A stretch of DNA of 58,086 bases from CALNBC01 sp050945915 (GCA_050945915.1 JBMNTV010000005.1:1-58086), one strand, 5' to 3'; positions 23,551 through 32,154 are shown, counted from the stretch's first letter. Translations and numbers: made by a program. Notes: generated by a model not told the origin, from the sequence alone.

Positions 23551-24087
23551 TTATTTGACGGCTTGCGCGCCTGCCTCGATGGCTTTCCGGTTCAACGGGA
23601 CCAGGTGCGCCTTGTTTTCGCCGAACGCCAGCTTGAGCTTCTCGATCACGGTTTCCACATCCACGACGGAGCGAACTGCAAGATAAGCGCCCAGCATCAC
23701 CATGTTTGCCGCCTTGACCGTTCCAAGGTTTTCGGCAATGTCGTTCGCGGGAACGTAATGCACGTGGATATCTTCCCTGTTTGCCTTCCGTTCGATGATC
23801 GAGCTGTTGACAAAAAGGTGTGCACCCGGAGCGACATAGGACTCGAACTTGTCCAGCGAAGGCAGGTTCATCGCGATCACTGCGTCGGCCTGGGTGATGT
23901 TCGGCGCGCCGATCCACTCGTCCGAGATGATCACATTGCAGTTTGAAGTGCCCCCCCGCATTTCCGGGCCGTAGCTGGGCAGCCAAGTCACGTTTTTGCC
24001 CTCTTCCATCCCCGCTTCTGCCAGTATTTTGCCCAAGGAAAGCACACCCTGGCCGCCAAATCCGGCAACGATGATCTGCTCAAGCAT
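23551..24087 (-). CDS. 2-oxoacid:ferredoxin oxidoreductase, gamma subunit
   Basis: The gamma subunit of the multi-subunit enzymes that oxidise a 2-oxoacid to acyl-CoA with ferredoxin reduction. The 178-residue product has the typical start IIVAGFGGQGVLSLGK and the PSYGPEMRGGTSNC motif. The start lies directly against the end of the beta-subunit gene (24088). Order in the operon is ferredoxin, alpha, beta, gamma. Substrate (branched-chain 2-oxoacid versus 2-oxoglutarate) cannot be settled from sequence alone. Confidence 0.94.
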   Translation of the reverse strand: MLEQIIVAGFGGQGVLSLGKILAEAGMEEGKNVTWLPSYGPEMRGGTSNCNVIISDEWIGAPNITQADAVIAMNLPSLDKFESYVAPGAHLFVNSSIIERKANREDIHVHYVPANDIAENLGTVKAANMVMLGAYLAVRSVVDVETVIEKLKLAFGENKAHLVPLNRKAIEAGAQAVK

Positions 24088-24834
24088 TTAGTTCGCCCCC
24101 TTGTCCTTAAAAGTGCCCAGCGGATACTGGGGAATCATGTTGTCCGTCAGCCAGTCCAGCGCTTCCACGGGATCCATGCCCCAGTTCGTGGGGCAAGTGG
24201 AAAGAACCTCCACCAACGTGAAGCCCTTGCCGGCAAGCTGGTACTCTAAGGCCTTCTTGATCGCCTTCTTGGCGTTGATAATGTTCTTGTTGTTATGAAC
24301 CGAGACCCGGGCGATGAAATACGCACCCTCGTGGGTGGCAAGCATTTCCGAAACACGGATGGGGAAACCGCAGTGCGCAGGGTCGCGGCCGTCCGGCGAA
24401 GTAGTGGTCTTTTGCCCCACCAGGGTGGTGGGCGCCATCTGGCCGCCGGTCATGCCGTAAATCGCGTTGTTGATGAAGATCGTCGTAAATTTTTCCGCCC
24501 GGGCGCAGGCGTGGTTGATCTCTGCCAGGCCGATGCTGGCCAAATCGCCGTCCCCCTGATAGGTGAACACCAAACGATCATCACCAAGGGCGCGCTTGAT
24601 GCCCGTTGCGACTGCGGGGGCGCGGCCATGGGCGGCTTCCTGCATATCGCAGTTAAAATAATTGTATGCAAAAACCGCACATCCGACGGGGGCAACGCCG
24701 ACGCTCTTGTCCGCCATGCCCAGTTCTTCGATGCTCTCCGCCACCAAGCGGTGGACGATCCCGTGGGTGCAACCGGGGCAATAGTGCATGGGTGCATCCG
24801 TCAGCATCCCGGTTTTTTTGAAGACCACTGCCAT
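24088..24834 (-). CDS. 2-oxoacid:ferredoxin oxidoreductase, beta (TPP-binding) subunit
   Basis: The 248-residue subunit binds thiamine diphosphate: HYCPGCTHGIVHRL near residue 17, GDGDLASIG and NNAIYGMTGGQM make up the TPP/Mg site and include the conserved Cys. The ATG at 24834 gives the family N terminus MAVVFKKTGM; a longer frame reads into the alpha-subunit gene and is not real. GGAGCG is upstream. Confidence 0.95.
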   Translation of the reverse strand: MAVVFKKTGMLTDAPMHYCPGCTHGIVHRLVAESIEELGMADKSVGVAPVGCAVFAYNYFNCDMQEAAHGRAPAVATGIKRALGDDRLVFTYQGDGDLASIGLAEINHACARAEKFTTIFINNAIYGMTGGQMAPTTLVGQKTTTSPDGRDPAHCGFPIRVSEMLATHEGAYFIARVSVHNNKNIINAKKAIKKALEYQLAGKGFTLVEVLSTCPTNWGMDPVEALDWLTDNMIPQYPLGTFKDKGAN

Positions 24835-24835
24835 A

Positions 24836-25906
24836 TCAGCCACGCTCCTTTCTGACCTGAAGGATTTTGTCGACGATCTCCTCCGTGGTGGGCAGGGATG
24901 CGCCGAGCTTGCCCATAAAATCGACGGGTTTGATTCCGTTGACGGCCAGACGCACATCCTCCACCATCTGTCCGGCGGACATCTCGACAGTCAGAAGGCC
25001 AACGACGCTCTTTTGTGCCGCCGCTTCGTGAACAGCTTTGTCCGGGAAGGGCCAAAGGGTGATCGGGCGGGCGAGGCCGACCTTGACGCCTGCCTCCGCG
25101 CACTTCTTGATGGCGGACTTGACGATCCGGGCGACGGTGCCGTAGGCATAAACGATGATCTCGGCGTTTTCGGTGTTATATGCTTCGAACATCGTCTCCT
25201 TCTTTTTGATTTGCGCATATCTCCGCTGAAGCCTGACGTTCAGCTCCTCCAGTGCTTCCGACTCGATGTAAAGGGAGTTGACGACGGCCCGCTTTCTGGA
25301 CTTATCCGTCCAGCCGGTGGTGGCCCAGTCCTTGTTCTGCTGCACGCGGGGATCGCGCTTGATGAGCTCGACGGGCTCCATCATCTGGCCGATCATGCCA
25401 TCGCCGATCAGCATGACGGGAGTCCTGTATTCGTCTGCAAGGTCGAAGGCGAGCTGGACGAGGTCACAGGCTTCCTGAATGGAGGCGGGCGCCAAGGTGG
25501 GCATGCGGTAATCGCCGTGGCCACCGCCCTTGGTGGCCTGGAAATAGTCGGTCTGGGCCGCCTGAATGGAGCCGAGGCCTGGCCCTCCGCGCACCATATT
25601 GACGATCACAGCGGGAAGCTCCGCGCCGGCAAGGTAGGAGATACCCTCCATCTTCAGGCTGATTCCGGGGCTGGACGAGGAGGTCATCACCCGCACACCC
25701 GCGCCCGCAGCGCCATAGACCATGTTGATGGCCGCGATTTCGCTTTCAGCCTGCAGGAAGGTGCCGCCAACCTGGGGCATCCTTTTGGACATATATTCTG
25801 GAATCTGGTTCTGGGGCGTGATTGGGTAGCCGAAGTAACAACGGCAACCCGCCAGTATCGCCGCTTCGGCGATGGCTTCGTTGCCCTTCATCAAGGTTTT
25901 TGCCAT
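24836..25906 (-). CDS. 2-oxoacid:ferredoxin oxidoreductase, alpha subunit (VorB/KorA-like)
   Basis: The 356-residue alpha subunit has the pyrimidine-binding core GNEAIAEAAILAGCRCYFGYPITPQNQI, the TSSSSPGISLKMEG segment and the RPITLWPFPDKAV region of the second domain. The sequence looks closest to VorB-type (3-methyl-2-oxobutanoate) subunits as I recall them, which would make branched acyl-CoA in amino-acid fermentation; KorA is the alternative. The ATG at 25906 stands 12 bases after the ferredoxin stop. Confidence 0.94.
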   Translation of the reverse strand: MAKTLMKGNEAIAEAAILAGCRCYFGYPITPQNQIPEYMSKRMPQVGGTFLQAESEIAAINMVYGAAGAGVRVMTSSSSPGISLKMEGISYLAGAELPAVIVNMVRGGPGLGSIQAAQTDYFQATKGGGHGDYRMPTLAPASIQEACDLVQLAFDLADEYRTPVMLIGDGMIGQMMEPVELIKRDPRVQQNKDWATTGWTDKSRKRAVVNSLYIESEALEELNVRLQRRYAQIKKKETMFEAYNTENAEIIVYAYGTVARIVKSAIKKCAEAGVKVGLARPITLWPFPDKAVHEAAAQKSVVGLLTVEMSAGQMVEDVRLAVNGIKPVDFMGKLGASLPTTEEIVDKILQVRKERG

Positions 25907-25917
25907 GGCGTCCTCCT

Positions 25918-26133
25918 CTAAGCCTCTGTTTTCTCAATCTCGATGCACACATCCGGGCATGTGCGGGCGCAGCTCGCGCAGGCGATGCATTTTTCCGGTT
26001 CGACCAACTCGGCGGGATGGTATCCCTTTGCGTTGATCTTTGTGCTGGAAAGGGCGAGTATGCCCAACGGACACGCGCGCACGCAAAGGCCGCAGCCCTT
26101 GCAACGCTCCTCGCGAATGGTTAGCTTGATCAT
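25918..26133 (-). CDS. 2x[4Fe-4S] ferredoxin-type delta subunit
   Basis: A 71-residue protein with two cluster motifs, CKGCGLCVRACP and CIACASCARTCP, typical of the delta subunit that passes electrons out of 2-oxoacid oxidoreductases. GGAGGAGCCATC precedes the ATG at 26133. It is the first gene of the four-gene operon and has a good promoter upstream. Confidence 0.94.
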   Translation of the reverse strand: MIKLTIREERCKGCGLCVRACPLGILALSSTKINAKGYHPAELVEPEKCIACASCARTCPDVCIEIEKTEA

Positions 26134-26197
26134 GATGGCTCCTCCATAAAAAATAGTTAAAAGCATTCAGCACTTTTGTGAACGAATGAATGGAATG

Positions 26198-26226
26198 ATT
26201 ATACTTCATCGTTCATGATTATTCAA
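26198..26226 (-). promoter_or_regulatory. Promoter of the 2-oxoacid:ferredoxin oxidoreductase operon
   Basis: On the minus strand TTGAAT (26221-26226) and a perfect TATAAT (26198-26203) are 17 bases apart. The -35 box overlaps the final codons of the upstream ATPase gene, so the operon can be transcribed independently of it. Confidence 0.75.
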
Positions 26227-26917
26227 CCGTTAGATCCAACCATTCCGGACGCGTATAGACGTGAATCGGTATTTGTTCGGGCTTTTGCGAAGATTTACCG
26301 GCAAGCTCTGCATACTTCTCAAGCACTCCGGGCAGGCCGCCGACATATTTGACGGGAATATTGGTCAACTCCGTCACTCTTTTTAAGATTTCGTCCGATT
26401 CCAGCAAAAGCTGCGCCTCAGAATCCCTGGCGAGATTCGCGTTATTGATGATGCCGTCGATGGTCAGCCGCGCGCCGGCGGACATATGGGCAAGCAGCGT
26501 GGCAACATCCTCCGGCGTGGAGCAAAGGGGCCTTCTGGTGTTTATGACGGCAAGCACCTCGACTTCATGGCGGATTTTTGCGAATTTTGCGTGGTATTGG
26601 CCAAGGGCGGTTGCGCCCACCGCGTCGCCCCCAACGTCAAAGATGACCTGATCCAGCGGTTCGACGAATACGCGCTGCACCTCTGCGGAAAGGACGGGAA
26701 GATCCACATTGGTGGCGGCGTAGGGCGGCGCAATCAGCCTGATCCCATTGTTTCGAAGGAACTCCGCCTGTTCTGCGGACCGAAAATATGGATTGACGAT
26801 ATCCAGGTCCACGAGGGCGACTTGTTTGCCTTTCCTTGCGGCCGCAATGGCAAGGTTCAGGGCGATTTCCGTCTTTCCGCTGCCGTAATTTCCGATCAGC
26901 ACAATCATTCGCTGCAT
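26219..26917 (-). CDS. MinD/ParA-like P-loop ATPase of unknown role
   Basis: A 232-residue soluble ATPase of the SIMIBI class: P-loop GNYGSGKT at 9-16, the VALVDLDIVNPYFRS region (a switch-like Asp) and VIFDVGGDAVGATALG (Walker B). Unlike true ParA/MinD it lacks a deviant Walker A Lys early in the loop. GAGGT precedes the ATG at 26917. It overlaps or touches the flavoprotein gene and precedes the 2-oxoacid oxidoreductase operon; similar genes sit beside kor/vor operons in other Clostridia as I recall, so a maturation or regulatory role is possible. Confidence 0.85.
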   Translation of the reverse strand: MQRMIVLIGNYGSGKTEIALNLAIAAARKGKQVALVDLDIVNPYFRSAEQAEFLRNNGIRLIAPPYAATNVDLPVLSAEVQRVFVEPLDQVIFDVGGDAVGATALGQYHAKFAKIRHEVEVLAVINTRRPLCSTPEDVATLLAHMSAGARLTIDGIINNANLARDSEAQLLLESDEILKRVTELTNIPVKYVGGLPGVLEKYAELAGKSSQKPEQIPIHVYTRPEWLDLTVE

Positions 26918-26931
26918 GCTCTGTACCTCGT

Positions 26932-28527
26932 TCATTGATAATCGGGGGAAAATTCGGCGATCAGTGCCTCCGCAACGCGCATCCCGTCCACCGCGGCACT
27001 GACGATTCCACCGGCATAGCCCGCGCCCTCCCCCGCCGGGAAAAGGCCATAAACATCCGGCGATTGCAGGTTTTCACCGCGCAGAATCCGCACGCAGGAG
27101 GATGTCCTGCTTTCCACAGCGGTCAAAACAGCGTCCTTCATGTCGAAACCCCGCAGCTTTCGCCCGAAGGCGGGCAGGGCATTTTTGATTCCGGCCGAAA
27201 TGAAACCAGGCAGGAAATCCGAAAGGTTGCCAGGCGCGACTCCGGGCCGATAGGTCGGCTTAACGCTGCCCAAACCCTTCGACGGGCGATCAGCCAAAAA
27301 ATCCTCCACAGTCTGAGCGGGGGCAACAAAACCGCCGCCGCCATACGCATAGGCAGCCTGTTCGACGCTGCGTTGGAACGCCACCCCGTTCAGGGGGTGG
27401 GGGCCGAAATCCGCAGTCGAAACGGAAACCACGATGGCGGAGTTCGAATTTTCGCCGCTTCTATTTGAATAGCTCATTCCGTTGGTCACCACGCCGCCCA
27501 TTTCGCTAGCGGAAGCGACAACATACCCGCCCGGGCACATGCAAAAGGTGTAAACGCCCCGGCCGTCATGCCTTGTGGTCAGGTGGTATTCCGCTGCGCC
27601 GATCCTCGGGTGACCTGCGAACTTCCCAAGCTGGGCAGTATCGATCACTTCCCGGGGATGCTCGATGCGGACCCCCATCGCAAAGGGCTTTCCGCAAAGG
27701 GACACCCCCTTTTTGTAAAGAAAATCATAGACATCCCGGGCGCTGTGGCCGGTGGCGAGGATGCATGCGTTTGCGGGTATCCTTTCCTTATTCGTGATCA
27801 CTGCGGAAAGGACGCCGCCTGCCACTTCGATTCCGGTGACGGTTTCGTTGAATCGATATTCACCGCCCAGAGCGATGATCTCTTCGCGGATTTTTGCGAC
27901 GACCTTGCGCAAAACGTCCGTTCCGACGTGGGGCTTTGCGTCGAAAGCTGCGGATTCGTCCGCCCCAAAGCGCACGAGATCCTCCAAAATGCTCTGGCAG
28001 CGAGGGTCTTTGATCCTGGTGGTCAGTTTGCCGTCCGAAAAAGTGCCTGCCCCACCCTCGCCGAACAGGATGTTGCTGTTTTCGTCCAGGTCGCCGGTCT
28101 TGAAGAAAGCATCCACCTCGGTTTTCCGCTTCTCTACCCGCGAGCCGCGCTCGATGACGACGGGCGCATAACCCGCCCGGGCCAAGGTCAGGGCGGCGAA
28201 CATCCCGCAGGGGCCGGAGCCGACGACGACAGGCCGTTCATGAAGCGGTTTTTCGCCGCGGCGGCAAATGTCCCGACTTTGGGGTACCCCCTCTTTTTCG
28301 ATGTTCGTGTTCGCCTTGCGCAGGATGGCATGTTCGCCGTCCACTTCGATGCGCACGGAATAAAGGAAATGGACATCCGCCCGTTTCCTCGCGTCCAGGG
28401 ATCTGCGCACGATTCTGAGCGCTTTGATGTCCCCTTCGTGCACGCCTGTTGCTGCTGCGACTTTTGAATACAAAAGCGCCTCATCCTCGTTGGGAGAAAG
28501 GCGCAGGTTCCGAATGATCAGTGCCAT
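26932..28527 (-). CDS. COG2509-type FAD-dependent dehydrogenase
   Basis: A 531-residue flavoprotein of a widespread but uncharacterised family. An N-terminal domain of about 90 residues, rich in basic residues, precedes the dinucleotide-binding motif VVGSGPCGMFAAL (from about 101). Other family features are FGEGGAGTFSDGKLTTR, ILATGHSARDVY, CMCPGGYVVAS and the C-terminal GLFPAGEGAGYAGGIVSAAVDG. The substrate is unknown. The coding end is adjacent to the start of the MinD-like ATPase. Confidence 0.92.
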   Translation of the reverse strand: MALIIRNLRLSPNEDEALLYSKVAAATGVHEGDIKALRIVRRSLDARKRADVHFLYSVRIEVDGEHAILRKANTNIEKEGVPQSRDICRRGEKPLHERPVVVGSGPCGMFAALTLARAGYAPVVIERGSRVEKRKTEVDAFFKTGDLDENSNILFGEGGAGTFSDGKLTTRIKDPRCQSILEDLVRFGADESAAFDAKPHVGTDVLRKVVAKIREEIIALGGEYRFNETVTGIEVAGGVLSAVITNKERIPANACILATGHSARDVYDFLYKKGVSLCGKPFAMGVRIEHPREVIDTAQLGKFAGHPRIGAAEYHLTTRHDGRGVYTFCMCPGGYVVASASEMGGVVTNGMSYSNRSGENSNSAIVVSVSTADFGPHPLNGVAFQRSVEQAAYAYGGGGFVAPAQTVEDFLADRPSKGLGSVKPTYRPGVAPGNLSDFLPGFISAGIKNALPAFGRKLRGFDMKDAVLTAVESRTSSCVRILRGENLQSPDVYGLFPAGEGAGYAGGIVSAAVDGMRVAEALIAEFSPDYQ

Positions 28528-28542
28528 TAGCCTTCACCAATT

Positions 28543-29880
28543 CTACCTGGAGCCGTTGCCAGAGGGAGTCAAAGTAAGAGTTACGCTTCCCGGCCAGGGA
28601 ACGGAGGTGGTGGTGGAATACGCGCTCCCAGTCTCGGAATAGACGGTCATTTCATGGGTGCCTTCGCCAAGGCCGGAAGCGTCGATATAAAGGGCCACCT
28701 GATCCCTTTTGATTCCGTTGATCGCGCTCAGCGGGCCGTTGATCGTCAGCTTTCCTTCATCAATAGAAAGTGCGGCTTTGAACCCGGGCGCGAGGTTGCG
28801 GATTTCGATGGGAATGTCGAAAAAATTCAGGGTGTCGAACTTTTCTTCAATGTGGATGGACACATTATAGCTTTCGGTGGAGATCCGCCGAACGCCTGCG
28901 GGAATCTGAAGATTGACGTCCATCAACAGTCTGGATTCGGATGCCCCTGTCAGGCTGACGGTCTCAATTCCGATGCTGTCGATGGTGTCCAGGAACTCTT
29001 GCTTCGCTGCGATGGTGACCGTCGGATGGGGATTGACGGTGATGTCCGTCAACTCGTAGCCGGGATGGATCTCGTCCACTCCCACGAGGGAACCCATCAC
29101 ATCGATGGGGACGGTCTTTGTCGGTAAGACGTCCATCTGCACGGTGGCATACGGCAGGTCACCAGTGAACTTCGAAGCGTCGATCTCGTTTCCGTCCTTG
29201 TCGTACAGGATGATGTTCGCGGTTTCATAGACGGACTCTGTGGTATTTTCCAGATCAACTTCCACCACAGCGTTGTTGATCTGCCCAAGCTCGCTGGCCG
29301 CGCCGATCAGCGAAATGGAGGACGGCGTCAGGGCCACCTCGCCGCGCCAGAAGCCTTCCGGCATTTCGCCAAAATACCGAATTTCCACCGGGAGTACCCG
29401 CTCGCGGATGACGTCGATATCGACGGTGACCTCCGCCGGGGAAATGGAGACGATGGAAACATCGCTGAAGCCCTGCACCCTTGCTGTGACCTTGATGGTG
29501 TGCTTCCCCGGGGTGGAGATGCCGGAAAGATCCAACTGCGCGGTGATGGACTCGGCTTTGATTTCGCTGTAAAGATTTGCGGGGACGTTGATCACCACGG
29601 TGGCATCGGTCAAAATCGCGTTGCGGTCTCCCTTGACCGTCAGTTTTTGGTTGCTGTTCAGCCGCTCCTCGCCGGAGAAGGAGATCTGAACGTCCCGGAC
29701 GATCTTTTCCCTTGTGGGGTTTTCGACGTTCAGCACATAAACCCATATCACGACGGCAAACAATAAGGAAATCAGCATGAAAATAACTTCCCGCGCGCCA
29801 AAGCGGGAAAAAAAGCCGTTACCCTGGGGGCTGGCGTTGTTATTCTGCGTGTTTGCATCGCTCTTTATCGGTTCAGGCAT
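28543..29880 (-). CDS. cdaR: CdaR, YbbR-domain regulator of diadenylate cyclase
   Basis: CdaR is a membrane protein whose extracytoplasmic YbbR domains modulate CdaA. The 445-residue product has a single membrane helix near the N terminus (EVIFMLISLLFAVVIWVYVL), followed by about four beta-rich YbbR repeats. A Thr/Ser-rich tail ends the protein. The ATG at 29880 overlaps the end of cdaA by 8 bases, with GGAGG 10 bases ahead, so the two are coupled. Confidence 0.94.
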   Translation of the reverse strand: MPEPIKSDANTQNNNASPQGNGFFSRFGAREVIFMLISLLFAVVIWVYVLNVENPTREKIVRDVQISFSGEERLNSNQKLTVKGDRNAILTDATVVINVPANLYSEIKAESITAQLDLSGISTPGKHTIKVTARVQGFSDVSIVSISPAEVTVDIDVIRERVLPVEIRYFGEMPEGFWRGEVALTPSSISLIGAASELGQINNAVVEVDLENTTESVYETANIILYDKDGNEIDASKFTGDLPYATVQMDVLPTKTVPIDVMGSLVGVDEIHPGYELTDITVNPHPTVTIAAKQEFLDTIDSIGIETVSLTGASESRLLMDVNLQIPAGVRRISTESYNVSIHIEEKFDTLNFFDIPIEIRNLAPGFKAALSIDEGKLTINGPLSAINGIKRDQVALYIDASGLGEGTHEMTVYSETGSAYSTTTSVPWPGSVTLTLTPSGNGSR

Positions 29881-30703
29881 CGGTCTTTGGCCTCCGGGCA
29901 AAGGGGTTGCTCAGGCGCATCTTGCGCGTCTGGGTGATGTAAATCGAGGCGAGGATCTCGCGGATCTGCTCCTCGTCCAAATAACGGGTCAGCTTGCCGT
30001 CATGGGCGACGGAAATGACCCCGGTTTCTTCTGAAACCACAAAAGCATGGCAATCCGAAACCTCGGAAATTCCAAGGGCAGCCCGGTGCCTTGTTCCGAG
30101 CTGGCGGGAAATGGTGTTATTGTCCGACAAGGGCAAAAAGCACCCCGCGGCGACGATGTTGGTTCCGCGGATGATCATCGCCCCGTCATGCAGGGGAGTG
30201 TTCGGTTCAAATACGTTTTCGATCAGCGCTGCGGAAACGATGGCTTCCAGCCGAGTTCCGGTGGCGACGATGTCCGCAAGGCCGGTGCGTTCTTCGATCA
30301 AAATAAGCGCGCCGACGCGCCTTCCTGAAAGATTGCGCATCGCGGTGACCAATTCGTCAATAAACATGTCAATTCCGCGAAGCTGGGTAGAACCGTGCTT
30401 TTTAAAGAACTTGCCCCTGCCGATCTGCTCCAGGGCGCGCCGCAGTTCCGGCTGGAAAAGCACGACCAGGGCAATGGAACCGGCAAGAATCGCCTGGTTC
30501 AAAAGCCAGGAAATTGCCGTCAGCTTGAACCAGTTTGCCAGGGTGATCGCAATAAGAAGCACCCCCGCGCCTTTGAGGACCTGCATGGCTCTGGTTTCGC
30601 GAGTCAGCATGAGCAGCTTATAAATCAGATACGCCACGATGATGATATCGATGGCGTCGCGTATTCCAAACTGGAGAAAGCCGCTCTGGAACAGATCAAT
30701 CAA
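29873..30703 (-). CDS. cdaA: Diadenylate cyclase CdaA
   Basis: CdaA makes cyclic di-AMP, which controls potassium and osmolyte balance. The 276-residue protein has three N-terminal membrane helices (to about 85) and the DAC domain with the DGA motif (LHDGAMII) and RHR motif (GTRHRAALGIS). The TTG at 30703 has no ribosome site. A strong GGAGGTGAGG (30729-30738) stands 9 bases upstream of an in-frame CTG at 30722-30724, so the true start may be that CTG, adding seven residues. Confidence 0.95.
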   Translation of the reverse strand: MIDLFQSGFLQFGIRDAIDIIIVAYLIYKLLMLTRETRAMQVLKGAGVLLIAITLANWFKLTAISWLLNQAILAGSIALVVLFQPELRRALEQIGRGKFFKKHGSTQLRGIDMFIDELVTAMRNLSGRRVGALILIEERTGLADIVATGTRLEAIVSAALIENVFEPNTPLHDGAMIIRGTNIVAAGCFLPLSDNNTISRQLGTRHRAALGISEVSDCHAFVVSEETGVISVAHDGKLTRYLDEEQIREILASIYITQTRKMRLSNPFARRPKTDA

Positions 30704-30818
30704 TTTATCAATTACAGAGCCCAGACAGCCTCACCTCCAAAGCAAGTTCACGAGTTGATTATAACATAGTTTGAGATATTATTGGCACGTGACTAAAAAA
30801 ATTCAGGCATTGTTCTCA

Positions 30819-31070
30819 TTATTTTCGCTGTTTTGTTTGTGTGTGGCGCTCTTCTTTCTTCGTTTGTTTATCATCAGTATGCTCGCGGCATTCGGATTCA
30901 CATTGCTGGTCCAGGTCGTTGATCAGTGAGCCGACAATACCCGATTGATGCAGGAGTTCTGGAGAGTTCAGCCGATTTCCAGAATGGGATGCGTGATCGG
31001 TCATTTTGTTCAGCCTGGCACGCTCTGCTTTTAGTGCTTCAATCAATCTTTTGCGTTTGTTTGCGGTCAT
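30819..31070 (-). CDS. Small Spo0E-like protein (83 aa), tentative
   Basis: A short, basic and hydrophilic protein with two helices (LIEALKAERARLNKM and PELLHQSGIVGSLINDLDQQ). The second resembles the signature of Spo0E aspartyl-phosphate phosphatases, which dephosphorylate Spo0A and are helical hairpins of this size, but the usual Leu-Asp of SxxLDxLI is VG here. GGGGGAAG precedes the ATG at 31070. A small DNA-binding or unrelated protein is also possible. Confidence 0.5.
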   Translation of the reverse strand: MTANKRKRLIEALKAERARLNKMTDHASHSGNRLNSPELLHQSGIVGSLINDLDQQCESECREHTDDKQTKKEERHTQTKQRK

Positions 31071-31264
31071 TCTTCCCCCAACAGGCTGCGGCTTTGCAGT
31101 CTGCTTCGCTTTATTATGAATACAAAGGATTAACTTCGACAATTTTCGCTACTTTCCTCTTAGAAAACGATTTTAATATAAAAAAACGAAAAAACAACAG
31201 TTCTTCTTGTGCTGTTTCCGGAAATAAGATATATTCATCCATATGAGTTTTTGGAGATGACCCC

Positions 31265-31477
31265 ATGTTTATTACCCTGGATCGTATTGAAGGCAATTGG
31301 GCGATCTTTGACAGCCCCGACGGCGAGATCAGACTTCCCCTTGATTCCCTCTATTCGGGAGTCAAGGAGGGCGATGTCTGCACCTACGAACATGGCCGCC
31401 TTTTTTTTAACCGGGAGGAAACGGAAAAAGCGCGGTTACGGCTAAAAGACCTTTCCGATGCTCTCTTTACTGAATGA
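31265..31477 (+). CDS. DUF3006 family protein
   Basis: A 70-residue protein with the DUF3006 layout: FITLDRIEGNWAIFDSPDG, then a beta-rich core and VKEGDVCTYEHGRLFFNREETEKAR. In other Firmicutes these genes often sit beside metallo-beta-lactamase-fold (ComEC-like) genes, which are not present here. Function is unknown. GGAGATGACCCC precedes the ATG. Confidence 0.85.
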   Translation: MFITLDRIEGNWAIFDSPDGEIRLPLDSLYSGVKEGDVCTYEHGRLFFNREETEKARLRLKDLSDALFTE

Positions 31478-31556
31478 TTCTTACTTTTTCCTCTTTATCA
31501 TTCGCCACGACAGCAAGAATTAATTTCTTATTCATGTTTAATCTATGTAGAAAGCA

Positions 31557-31585
31557 TTGACTAGAAATCGTTTTTCATATAATAT
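31557..31585 (+). promoter_or_regulatory. Promoter of the marR gene
   Basis: TTGACT (31557-31562) is 17 bases from TAATAT (31580-31585); a perfect TATAAT (31578-31583) overlaps at 15-base spacing. Transcription would begin near 31590, at the edge of the palindrome. Confidence 0.65.
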
Positions 31586-31593
31586 AAACAAGT

Positions 31594-31621
31594 ATCCGAC
31601 AGTCTTATTAAGCTGTCGGAT
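31594..31621 (+). promoter_or_regulatory. 9-bp palindrome in the marR leader, probable operator
   Basis: ATCCGACAG (31594-31602) and CTGTCGGAT (31613-31621) form a perfect inverted repeat around TCTTATTAAG. It sits at about +1 to +30 of the marR promoter and ends 10 bases before the ribosome site, the place expected for MarR autorepression. As RNA it would also form a hairpin. Confidence 0.7.
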
Positions 31622-31642
31622 TCCGACGAAGGAGGAGAGAAC

Positions 31643-32077
31643 ATGGAGAAACCAATTACAAGCAAACAAATGTCCGAGCGCATCACCAAATATTATTTGA
31701 TGCATCGGAGCCTGCTCAAGACCCTTATGAAGGTGGGCAAGATGCCTTTGGCCCAGTACCATATCCTGAGCCTGCTTTCCGAAAACACCAGCATGAGAAT
31801 GGGCGAAGTTTCCCAGTTGATGGCCATTTCCCGCCCCAACCTGACGCCGCTCGTGGACAAATTGGTCGCTCTTGGCTACGTGCAGCGCATCGCAGACGAT
31901 CATGACCGCCGCGTGACTTACATTTCGATTACCCAAAGCGGTATTGAAGCCCTCGAAAATGAACGAAAAATCGTATCTGAAAGCGTTTCCCGGTTTACAG
32001 ACCGCCTGAACGACGAGGAAAGGTGCAAATTGGCCGCCGCCCTTGATACACTGAACGAGCTTTCTTCGCGTATATAA
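31643..32077 (+). CDS. MarR family transcriptional regulator
   Basis: A 144-residue winged-helix regulator: helix-turn-helix MRMGEVSQLMAISRPNLTPLVDKLVALGYVQR followed by the wing ADDHDRRVTYISIT. GGAGGAGA precedes the ATG. No obvious target gene is adjacent, since the next gene is dnaX behind a terminator. The palindrome in its own leader suggests autoregulation. The ligand is unknown. Confidence 0.92.
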   Translation: MEKPITSKQMSERITKYYLMHRSLLKTLMKVGKMPLAQYHILSLLSENTSMRMGEVSQLMAISRPNLTPLVDKLVALGYVQRIADDHDRRVTYISITQSGIEALENERKIVSESVSRFTDRLNDEERCKLAAALDTLNELSSRI

Positions 32078-32120
32078 ACTCGAAACCATTGCGCAGGCAA
32101 TTTTGCCGGCTCATTATACA

Positions 32121-32154
32121 GAAAAGCCCCCAAAAGCGGCGGCTTTTCTTTTTT
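32121..32154 (+). terminator. Terminator of the marR gene
   Basis: An 8-bp stem GAAAAGCC/GGCTTTTC with a 12-base loop is followed by six T. Confidence 0.8.

Noticed and set aside
24835..24957. N-terminal extension of the TPP subunit
   Set aside because: It reads through the alpha-subunit gene in another frame; the ATG at 24834 starts the family sequence.
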